A stretch of 64,000 bases of DNA from GAS188 sp963713805 (lineage in GTDB: Bacteria > Pseudomonadota > Alphaproteobacteria > Rhizobiales > Beijerinckiaceae): contig CAVQNF010000024.1 of NCBI GenBank assembly GCA_963713805.1, forward strand, positions 14,136 to 78,135. Reading direction: 5' to 3'. The position numbers were made by a program, and so were the translations under genes. The notes under the pieces are model-generated. The model ran no database searches and was not told the DNA's origin. It saw only the letters and a list, made by a program, of their open reading frames with translations. This document shows positions 46,001 to 53,195 of this stretch, piece after piece (the stretch's first letter is position 1; each line of letters begins with the position of its first letter).

Positions 46001-47816
46001 CATTGGTGAGAATGGGCTGGCGCACCTCGAGCCGCTTCTTGCGCGACGTCCCTTCGAGGTCGAGCAGGTTGGGGCGCGGCCCGATGAACGAAACGAGGCT
46101 CATGACGAGCTCCTCGCGGATCGGATCGATCGGCGGGTTCGTCACTTGCGCGAAGTTCTGCTTGAAATAGGTGGGCAACAGCTTCGACTTGTCGGAAAGC
46201 GCCGAGATCGGCGTGTCCGTGCCCATGGAGCCGACGGCTTCCTGTCCGGTGACCGCCATGGGTGCCATCAGCATCTTCAGGTCTTCCTGGCTGTAGCCGA
46301 AGGCCTGCTGGCGATCGAGAAGCGACACGTCGGTGCGCGATTCGCGCGACTGGACCGGAGGCAGATCCTCGAGCACGATCTGCGAACGCTTGAGCCACTG
46401 GCGATAAGGGTGGCGCGCCGCGAGCTGTGCCTTGACCTCGTCATCCGAGACGATCCGACCCTTCTCGAGGTCGATGAGCAGCATCTTGCCCGGTTGCAGG
46501 CGCCATTTGCGCACGATGTCGCCTTCCGGGATCGGCAGCACGCCCGCTTCCGAGGCGAGCACCACGAGCCCGTCCTTGGTGACGAGGTAGCGGGCCGGGC
46601 GAAGCCCGTTGCGGTCGAGCGTCGCGCCGATCTGCCGGCCGTCCGAGAAGGCGATCGAAGCCGGCCCGTCCCACGGCTCCATCAGGGCCGCGTGATATTC
46701 GTAGAAAGCGCGCCTGCCCTCATCCATCAACGGATTGCCGGCCCAGGCTTCCGGGATCAGCATCATCATGGCGTGGGCAAGCGAATAGCCGCCGCGCACC
46801 AGGAACTCGAGCGCGTTGTCGAAACAGGCCGTGTCCGATTGCCCCTCATAGGAGATGGGCCAGAGCTTCGAGATGTCATTGCCGAACAGATCCGAATTGA
46901 CGGATGCCTGCCGCGCCGCCATCCAGTTGACGTTGCCCCGCAAGGTGTTGATCTCCCCGTTATGGGCGATCATTCGGAACGGGTGAGCGAGCTGCCAACT
47001 CGGAAATGTATTCGTCGAAAAGCGCTGGTGCACGAGCGCGAGCGCGCTGTCGAAACGCGGATCGAGCAAGATCCGTGTAATAGGCGCCGAGCTGGGAGGC
47101 CAGCACCATGCCCTTGTAGACCAGCGTTCGGCAGGAGATGGAAACAGGGTAGAACCCCATGCCGCGCAGATTATTCGCCTTCATGTTGTAGACGGTGCCG
47201 GAGATCTGCTTGCGCAGGATATAGAGCCTGCGCTCGAACTCCTCCTCGCTGGCGATGCCCTTGCCGCGACCGATGAAGGCTTGCAGATGCAGTGGCTCCG
47301 TCGGCTTGACGCTCTCGCCAAGATCGCTGTTGTTCACGGGAGGCTCGCGAAAGCCGAGCAGAACCTGGCCCTCGTCTGCGATCGTCTTCTCGATCACCTC
47401 GCGACAGAGCGCCGCCGCCCCCGCCACGCGCGGCAGGAAGAAATGACCGACCGCATATTGTCCGGGCTCCGGCAGCGTGAAGCCGAGCTTCGCGCATTCT
47501 TCAAGGAAGAAGCGATGCGGTATCTGCACCATGATGCCGCAACCGTCCCCCAATTTGGGATCGGCTCCCACCGCGCCTCGGTGGCGGAGGTTGAGGAGTA
47601 TCTGCAGTCCCTTCTCGATGATGTCGTGGCGCTTCGCGTTGGACATGTCGGCGATGATCCCGACGCCGCAGGAGTCGTGCTCGCGGGCGGGGTCGAACAG
47701 CCCTTGCGCGGGCGGGCGCCCATTCGGGCCATTGCGCCGGAAGGCACGGCTTTGCGAGCACGGGTCCGCGATGTCGCGCCCGTCCGCTCGTTCGCCGCAA
47801 CCTTCATCGCGTCCAT
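43070..47816 (-). CDS. gltB: Glutamate synthase large subunit (eight or more frameshifts)
   Basis: Makes two glutamates from glutamine and 2-oxoglutarate, the main assimilation route of ammonia with glutamine synthetase. The N-terminal amidotransferase Cys is in LFDPAREHDSCGVGIIAD, followed by HQRFSTNTFPSWQLAHPFRMIAHNGEINT. The FMN/TIM-barrel half has ISGFEGGTGASPLTSIKHAG, and the 3Fe-4S cysteines are in CIMMRKCHLNTCPVG; the C-terminal beta-helix (GGRVIIYPSRD, GNTVLYGAIAGECYFRGVAGERFAVRNSGA) is present. Joining the parts needs removal of one base near 47074, 45312, 45228, 45161, 45138, 44644, 43355 and 43284, and probably a missing base near 47705. Start is uncertain (47816 or 47864). Upstream of gltD. 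Confidence 0.88.
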
Positions 47817-47976
47817 CTCGCCGCCCTCGCCTTGTTGCTTGACCGCCTTCGCGCCAGCCCCCACAGAACTTTCCGCGCCCGGCTGCCTAAAAAAAGGTCA
47901 GCCTTGCTGCCTTATCTCCGACCATGCCAAACTTGCCGGGGATGTTCAATAGAACAATTCGAACTTGGGGACGTCC

Positions 47977-49071
47977 ATGAATTTCAGAAGCGACAACACG
48001 GCGGGTGCGAGCGAAAAGATACTCGCCGCGCTGATTGCGGCGAACGGCGGCACCCAGCCGGCCTATGGCGCCGACGACATGACGGCGCGGGTCGAGAAGA
48101 CGCTCTGCGAAATCTTCGAGCGGGACGTCGCGGTGTTCCTGGTCGTGAACGGAACAGCGGCGAATTCGCTCGCGCTTGCATGCGCGACGCCGCCTTGGGG
48201 AGCCGTGCTCTGCCATACGGAAAGCCATATCGCCGAGGATGAATGCGGCGCGCCGGAATTCTTTTCGGCAGGCGCCAAGCTCGTCGGGCTGCCGGGCGTC
48301 GGTTGCAAGCTCGAGCCCGCGACCGTCGCCATGAAGCTCGAGGAGATGCCGGCGGGGTCGCTGCGCAATTGCGAGCCGGCCGCGCTCTCGATCACCCAGG
48401 CGACCGAGGCCGGCACGATCTACACCTGCGCAGAGATCGCGGCGCTTGCGCAGGTGGCGCGCTCGCGCGGCCTCACGGTGCACATGGATGGGGCCCGTTT
48501 CGCGAACGCGCTCGTCACGCTCGGCTGCACGCCGGCCGAGATGAGCTGGAAATCGGGCGTCGATATTCTGTCCTTCGGAGCCACCAAGAATGGCTGCCTC
48601 GCAGCCGAGGCGGTGATCTTCTTCGACCGAAAAAGGGCGATCGACATGGCCATCCGGCGCAAGCGCGCCGGCCACACGCTGTCCAAGGGCCGGTTGCTCG
48701 CGGCGCAGATGGGAGCCTATCTTCGCGACGGGCATTGGCTCGAGCTCGCACGGCACGCCAATGCAGCCGCAGCGCGGTTGGAAGAGGCTCTGCTTTCCCT
48801 GCCGGGTGTGAGGATCGGCTGGGCGCGTCAGGCCAACGCGGTCTTTGCCATCATTCCCGAGGCTGTCGACCGGCGTTTGCGCGCCGCGAACGCTTCCTAC
48901 CACCCCTGGTCGCCCGCCTGGCTTCCCGTGAAATCCATGCCGAAAAAGGGCGAGATGCTCTTTCGCTTCGTGACGTCCTTCCGCACGACCTCGATGGAGA
49001 TCGAGGCGCTACGCGCCGCGGGCCAGGCCGAACCGATTGCCGTTCCCCGCGTTAGGGCCAAGGCGGGCTGA
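47977..49071 (+). CDS. Low-specificity threonine aldolase
   Basis: PLP enzyme that splits threonine to glycine and acetaldehyde and may act on other beta-hydroxy amino acids. 364 residues: MNFRSDNTAGASEKILAALIAANGG, then the PLP lysine in DILSFGATKNGCLAAEAVIFF (about residue 206) and HMDGARFANALVTLG. The start at 47977 has GGGGA upstream. It is divergent from gltB. The N-terminal and active-site motifs match the beta-eliminating lyase/threonine aldolase family well; the exact stereospecificity is not deducible. Confidence 0.86.
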   Translation: MNFRSDNTAGASEKILAALIAANGGTQPAYGADDMTARVEKTLCEIFERDVAVFLVVNGTAANSLALACATPPWGAVLCHTESHIAEDECGAPEFFSAGAKLVGLPGVGCKLEPATVAMKLEEMPAGSLRNCEPAALSITQATEAGTIYTCAEIAALAQVARSRGLTVHMDGARFANALVTLGCTPAEMSWKSGVDILSFGATKNGCLAAEAVIFFDRKRAIDMAIRRKRAGHTLSKGRLLAAQMGAYLRDGHWLELARHANAAAARLEEALLSLPGVRIGWARQANAVFAIIPEAVDRRLRAANASYHPWSPAWLPVKSMPKKGEMLFRFVTSFRTTSMEIEALRAAGQAEPIAVPRVRAKAG

Positions 49072-49198
49072 AACCGTGGAGGTTGAGGCCGGCTCGATAG
49101 CAAAGATCGGACAAATCGCGTCCATGCCATCGTCCAAAGCTCGCCGCAATCGGCTCCGAGAGATGGTACGGGCGATCTTTTCGTAAGGGGCTCGCAAA

Positions 49199-50083
49199 AT
49201 GACCTTGATCACCAATTTCCGTCCGCTGAGGCCGATGTCGCTTCGGCGGGCCCAAGTCGGGTTAGCGCTCGTCGCGGGCGTGGCGATGGTCGCTCTCCAT
49301 CCGAGCAGCGCCAATGCGCAATTCTGGGGCTCCGGGTCGTGGTACGGCGGCCCGCGACCCTGGGGAGGGCCGCCTCCCTATTCACGTGACTATGACGAGG
49401 ACCGCCTGAGGCCGGGCGAGATCGCGGATGTCCTGAGGAACCATGGCTGGAGCATTCTCTCTCCACCTGCGATTTCCGGACGGCATTATGTCGCGAACGT
49501 CCGCAACGGCAATGGACAGCGTCTGTTCGTGGTGCTCGACGCCTACGACGGCCGCATTCTCGATGCTCGCCAGGTCGAAGAGCGCCCCAATACCAACGAG
49601 CTCGCCGCCATCCCCGACGGCGTGTCGCCAACAACCCGTCCCGATGAAGTCATACGTCCGGTCGTGCCGCAATCCGTGCCGCCGACACCTGCGCCAAGGC
49701 CGCGCCGTCCTTCCTTGCAGGCGAAGCATGTGTTCCCTCCGTCGGTGAAGAGCACGCCGCTCGGGCCGCCGAAGGAAAAGGAGAGGGAGAAGGAAGGCAC
49801 CATCGCGGTCGCCAAGCCCTCCGCGGCACCCCCCGCCGTCAAGCCCGCCGTACCTATCCCATCAGCGCCCGAGGCAAATGGCACGACCTCCGCGCCGGCT
49901 TCGCCAAGCTCCGGGTCGGCTCCCAGCGTACGCCAGGTCTATCCCCCTCAGGGCGGCGGTCCGGGGGAGCCGCAGGCACACGCCCCGCAATCGGCCGAGG
50001 CCACCGCTCCTGCGGCGCCGCCGCCTGCCGCACCAAAGCCGGTTGAAAAACCCGTGCTCCCGCCCGATGCGGGCTTCGAATGA
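49199..50083 (+). CDS. Exported proline-rich protein with PepSY-like segment
   Basis: A 294-residue protein of unknown function. Signal region LRRAQVGLALVAGVAMVALHPSSANA, then a Gly/Trp/Pro stretch (WGSGSWYGGPRPWGGPPP), a PepSY-like unit (RLRPGEIADVLRNHGWSILSPPAISGRHYVANVRNGNGQRLFVVLDAYDGRILDARQ; about residues 66-120), and a long Pro/Ala/Ser-rich disordered C-terminus from about 160. Such proteins are common and uncharacterised in Rhizobiales. It would be periplasmic. An intrinsic terminator follows closely. It is convergent with hsp20. Confidence 0.72.
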   Translation: MTLITNFRPLRPMSLRRAQVGLALVAGVAMVALHPSSANAQFWGSGSWYGGPRPWGGPPPYSRDYDEDRLRPGEIADVLRNHGWSILSPPAISGRHYVANVRNGNGQRLFVVLDAYDGRILDARQVEERPNTNELAAIPDGVSPTTRPDEVIRPVVPQSVPPTPAPRPRRPSLQAKHVFPPSVKSTPLGPPKEKEREKEGTIAVAKPSAAPPAVKPAVPIPSAPEANGTTSAPASPSSGSAPSVRQVYPPQGGGPGEPQAHAPQSAEATAPAAPPPAAPKPVEKPVLPPDAGFE

Positions 50084-50090
50084 GGATCAA

Positions 50091-50117
50091 AAAAGGGCGC
50101 CCTCGGGCGCCCTTTTT
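50091..50117 (+). terminator. Bidirectional intrinsic terminator
   Basis: A GC-rich palindrome GGGCGCCC-TC-GGGCGCCC (50095-50112) flanked by AAAA and TTTTT. It follows the stop of the proline-rich gene by a few bases and lies 34 bp beyond the hsp20 stop on the other strand, so it can serve both convergent genes. Confidence 0.9.
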
Positions 50118-50150
50118 ATTTGAGTTGGATCGGTTCGATCTTCGTGATCT

Positions 50151-50612
50151 TTACGCGGCCTTCTTGGTCTCGATCGTTCGATCATTGGCGACGCGGCCAT
50201 TGATCGGGATGAGGCGAGGCTTCTTGGCCTCGGGAATTTCGCGGACGAGATCGATGTGCAGGAGCCCGTTCTCGAGGCTCGCACCCGTCACCTGAACGAA
50301 GTCGGCGAGCTGGAAGCGACGCTCGAAAGCGCGGGCCGCGATCCCTTGATAGACGATCTCGGTCTTGCGTTCCCCTTCCGCGGGCTTCTTCTCGCCGCGC
50401 AGGGTGAGAGCATTTTCCTTCACCTCGATCGAAAGGTCGTCAGCCGAAAAGCCGGCCGCGGCCACGGTGAGGCGATAGGCATTCTCGCCGACGCGCTCGA
50501 TGTTGTAGGGCGGGTAGCTCTGAGCTTCGCCGGACACCTGGTCCAACATCGAGAAGAGACGGTCGAAGCCGATGGTCGAGCGATAGAGGGAGGGCAGATC
50601 ATACTGGCGCAT
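50151..50612 (-). CDS. Small heat-shock protein, Hsp20/alpha-crystallin family
   Basis: ATP-independent chaperone that holds unfolded proteins. The 153-residue protein starts MRQYDLPSLYRSTIGFDRLFSMLD (the class A rhizobial IbpA-like N-terminus), followed by an alpha-crystallin domain (YPPYNIERVGENAYRLTVAAAGFSADDLSIEVKENALTLRGEKK) and the motif GLLHIDL. The start at 50612 was taken since AGGAG lies 8 bp upstream; an ATG-like start 30 bp upstream would destroy the thermometer. A ROSE-type RNA thermometer occupies the 5' leader, so synthesis is expected to rise on heat by RNA melting. Confidence 0.93.
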   Translation of the reverse strand: MRQYDLPSLYRSTIGFDRLFSMLDQVSGEAQSYPPYNIERVGENAYRLTVAAAGFSADDLSIEVKENALTLRGEKKPAEGERKTEIVYQGIAARAFERRFQLADFVQVTGASLENGLLHIDLVREIPEAKKPRLIPINGRVANDRTIETKKAA

Positions 50613-50696
50613 GGCATATTCTCCTATAGAAGCAACATGCATTGGGTCCGCCGCGAGGGCCGGACAGGTTCACACCGCCTTTTGGCCGGTGCGAAG
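50613..50696 (-). promoter_or_regulatory. ROSE-type RNA thermometer in the hsp20 leader
   Basis: Directly before the hsp20 start the mRNA reads UUGCU-UCUAU-AGGAG (50635-50621): the ribosome site AGGAG is paired to UUGCU with a G opposite G, the diagnostic last hairpin of ROSE elements. Two further hairpins lie upstream: GUCCG...CGGAC (around 50640-50665) and UUCGCACC...GGUGUGAA (50669-50696). ROSE elements repress small heat-shock genes in Rhizobiales at low temperature. A promoter candidate TTGAAT-N18-CATAAG stands further upstream (about 50700-50735). Confidence 0.78.
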
Positions 50697-50777
50697 CTTA
50701 TGTCGTGACGATTTTGCGCGATTCAAGAGCCTCGACGAACGCGGGGCCTTCGAAAAAATACCTGCAAGGAGAATGAC

Positions 50778-51524
50778 ATGGCGGGACGGCTGAAGGGCAA
50801 GACGGCAGTGGTGACCGCGGCCGGCCAAGGCATCGGCAGGGCCATCTCCGAAGCCTTCGTGCGCGAAGGAGCGCTCGTCTTCGCGACCGACGTCGATGTC
50901 GGAAAGCTCGAAGGGATCGCCCGCGCGAAGCGGCGCAAGCTCGATGTCCTCTCGACGAGGGCCGTCGAGGCTTTTGCCGCAAGGACGGGGCCGATCGACG
51001 TGCTCGTCAATTGCGCGGGCTTCGTCCATCACGGCACCGTGCTCGACTGCGACGACAAGGCCTGGGATTTCTCCTTCGACCTCAACGTGCGTTCGATGCA
51101 TCGCCTCATCAAGGCGTATCTCCCCGGCATGCTCGCCAAGGGCGCCGGCGCGATCGTCAATATCGCATCGGGCGCCTCTTCGATCCGCGGGATCCCGAAC
51201 CGCTATGTCTATGGCACGACCAAGGCCGCGGTCATCGGCCTGACCAAGGCGGTCGCGGCGGATTTCATTCAAAAGGGCGTTCGCTGCAATGCCATCGCTC
51301 CGGGCACGGTGCAGTCGCCTTCACTCGACGAGAGGATCGCCACGCTCGCGGCCTCGACCGGCAAATCCTCCGAGGAGACGCGCTCGGCCTTCGCTGCGCG
51401 GCAGCCCATGGGCCGGCTCGGCACAGCCGAAGAGATCGCGGCGGCGGCCGTCTATCTCGCGAGCGACGAAAGCGGCTTCACGACCGGAACGACGATCGTC
51501 GTCGACGGCGGCTTCTCGCTCTGA
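50778..51524 (+). CDS. Short-chain dehydrogenase, BDH2/DHRS6-like
   Basis: A 248-residue classical SDR. NAD-binding TAAGQGIGRAISEAF, structural LVNCAGFV, catalytic Ser in NIASGASSIRG, and YVYGTTKAAVIGLTKAVAADFI with YxxxK. The sequence, including VHHGTVLDCDDKAWDFSFDLNVRSM and RCNAIAPGTVQSPSLDERIA, is close to mammalian DHRS6/BDH2 and bacterial 2-keto-3-deoxy-fuconate-type dehydrogenases; substrates may include hydroxybutyrate or sugar acids. AAGGAGAA lies 7-8 bp before the ATG. Divergent from hsp20. Confidence 0.85.
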   Translation: MAGRLKGKTAVVTAAGQGIGRAISEAFVREGALVFATDVDVGKLEGIARAKRRKLDVLSTRAVEAFAARTGPIDVLVNCAGFVHHGTVLDCDDKAWDFSFDLNVRSMHRLIKAYLPGMLAKGAGAIVNIASGASSIRGIPNRYVYGTTKAAVIGLTKAVAADFIQKGVRCNAIAPGTVQSPSLDERIATLAASTGKSSEETRSAFAARQPMGRLGTAEEIAAAAVYLASDESGFTTGTTIVVDGGFSL

Positions 51525-51537
51525 AACAAGGTCACAC

Positions 51538-52146
51538 ATGCTAGATCCAAAGAATATTGAGCAGCTACAGCTCGTCCTCGCATTTATCGTTCCAGGTCTT
51601 ATCATAATGTACATTAGATCTAGATTCATTTCTGGCCGACCACCCTCACATAGAGACAATATACTTAGTTACATCGTCCTTTCTACCCTATATTATGCGC
51701 TCATAATACCATTCATCGGCGAAGCTTTAGCCAAACGAAAATCTTGGACCGCATGGGCCGCGGCGTGGATAGGCCTTATCCTTATCGGGCCGTACATTCT
51801 AGGGGTGATTTTAGGCGTAGCTACTCAAAAAGAATGGTTCGCCTGGGTCACGAACAAACTGGAGCTGACCCTTGTTCATGTCATACCGGCTGCATGGGAC
51901 TGGCGATTTTCGACAATTCCACGAAGCGGTATGTTCGTGATGATCACATTATCAAACGACGAGAAGGTTGCCGGTTTTTTTGGATCGAACTCATTCGCAT
52001 CTTCCGATGCTGGTGATCGCGACATATACATAGAAGAGGAATACTCCGTGACTGACGAGGGTTGGAAGCCTCGGGACGAAAAAGTAGGAATTCTGATTCC
52101 TCTGAGCATGATCAAATACGTCGAATTTTGGGAACCCAAACTATGA
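51538..52146 (+). CDS. DUF6338-like membrane protein, AT-rich
   Basis: A 202-residue protein with three or four N-terminal hydrophobic segments (QLVLAFIVPGLIIMYIRSRF, SYIVLSTLYYALIIPFIG, WAAAWIGLILIGPYILGVILGV) and a cytosolic C-terminal part. That part reads MFVMITLSNDEKVAGFFGSNSFASSDAGDRDIYIEEEYSVTDEGWKP, which matches my recollection of DUF6338 proteins (a small beta-rich module). The function of the family is not known to me. The gene is visibly AT-richer than the flanking SDR and SWIB genes. Its stop overlaps the ATG of the next small gene (CTATGA), so they form a two-gene unit. Confidence 0.72.
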   Translation: MLDPKNIEQLQLVLAFIVPGLIIMYIRSRFISGRPPSHRDNILSYIVLSTLYYALIIPFIGEALAKRKSWTAWAAAWIGLILIGPYILGVILGVATQKEWFAWVTNKLELTLVHVIPAAWDWRFSTIPRSGMFVMITLSNDEKVAGFFGSNSFASSDAGDRDIYIEEEYSVTDEGWKPRDEKVGILIPLSMIKYVEFWEPKL

Positions 52147-52334
52147 CGATCGATAAACAAGCCAGTGCACATCAACCCGCGCAGAGGCTCGAGAAACGTC
52201 ATCAAGGGCGACCGACGCTCAGCTATGACGGCTATCGACCGAACTCGACCACGGGCTATCAGGCGCCAGCAGGCGGAAATAAGCCCACCCCCCCAACGAC
52301 CGGAAGTGGTGTCACTCCCGCGCCAAAAAAGTAG
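52143..52334 (+). CDS. Small hydrophilic partner of the DUF6338 gene
   Basis: A 63-residue protein MTIDKQASAHQPAQRLEKRH..., rich in Gln, Pro, Thr and Gly, with a GYRPN...GYQAP double motif and a PTPPTTGSGVTPAPKK tail. It looks disordered and has no recognised domain. Its ATG overlaps the stop of the DUF6338 gene, so the two are translationally coupled. I recall similar small GYxP-repeat proteins beside DUF6338 genes elsewhere, but I cannot verify this here. After it, 52335-52593 has no gene I can support. Confidence 0.62.
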   Translation: MTIDKQASAHQPAQRLEKRHQGRPTLSYDGYRPNSTTGYQAPAGGNKPTPPTTGSGVTPAPKK

Positions 52335-52593
52335 CCGGCACCTGCCGCCGCTCAGAATCGTCGGACGCTTGGCTCGGTAGTCAGCCATAAAGGCGTTGGC
52401 GCATCATCCAGTATGTTGCACGAACGCCTCATGCGGTGGAAGATTTTTTTGACGACTAGGCGAAAGCCGCGACTCATGACAAAAGGGGGGTTCGGCTGGG
52501 AACATTTCGGGGAACTTGCGGCTCAGGCCGTGCCCTCGCGAGCAGGCCCGCGCCGAAAAGCTCTGATCAACCTGGCGGAAGCGGAGAAGACTC

Positions 52594-52893
52594 ATGGCCA
52601 AGGCACCCGCGAAAGCGGCAACGAAAGCGTCCAAGGGCGGCGCGGCGAAGAAACCCAATGCGCTTCAAATTCCCTTGAAGCCTTCCGCCGAGTTGGCGGC
52701 AGTCGTCGGCGCAGGGCCCCTCCCTCGCGGGCAGGTGGTTAGCAAGATGTGGGACTACATCAAGAAGCACAAGTTGCAGAACCCTGCCAACAAGCGCGAG
52801 ATTTTGGCGGACGACAAGCTTTCCAAGATTTTCGGCAAGAAGAAGGTGACGATGTTCGAGATGAACAAGCACATCGCCGCCCATTTGAAGTAA
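52594..52893 (+). CDS. SWIB/MDM2-domain protein
   Basis: A 99-residue protein with a lysine/alanine-rich N-terminus (MAKAPAKAATKASKGGAAKK) and one SWIB domain: PLPRGQVVSKMWDYIKKHKLQNPANKREILADDKLSKIFGKKKVTMFEMNKHIAAHLK. SWIB is a domain of eukaryotic SWI/SNF complexes and of chlamydial topoisomerase fusions; stand-alone copies are common in Rhizobiales and may bind nucleic acid or act in nucleoid function. Its role is not established. A single gene. Confidence 0.88.
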   Translation: MAKAPAKAATKASKGGAAKKPNALQIPLKPSAELAAVVGAGPLPRGQVVSKMWDYIKKHKLQNPANKREILADDKLSKIFGKKKVTMFEMNKHIAAHLK

Positions 52894-53195
52894 GCTCGCC
52901 CGCCCTCGCATCGGACTCTCGCCTTCCAGAAGGCGCCCGATGCTCGGCTTCGAGTAGCCGCGAGCGCCGCGCATGTCGTTCGGCGCAATCTTGCAAGGCA
53001 ACGCCCCGTCGTAGGCCGTCAGGTTCGCGACACGGCGTTGCTTGGCGTTTGGGGCTTCCGGCAACGCACAGTTTTCGAGACGGTGCCCGCGCGCTTCCAA
53101 AGAGCGCAGCGGGTTGGTCGCCTCGATGCAAAGCTTGGAACGTCGCTCGTCGACAGGGCGCGGCCCTTCAGGGCATATGCGAACGGCTGGCTATC
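52894..53195. other. Intergenic region of about 300 bp, nothing seen
   Basis: Convergent gap between the SWIB gene and the ABC permease gene. No coding frame with recognisable similarity and no obvious hairpin with a T-run. Confidence 0.5.

Noticed and set aside
45363..47276. Long plus-strand reading frame opposite gltB (637 codons)
   Set aside because: It mirrors the GC-biased third positions of gltB, shows no protein family features, and gltB motifs are clear on the minus strand.
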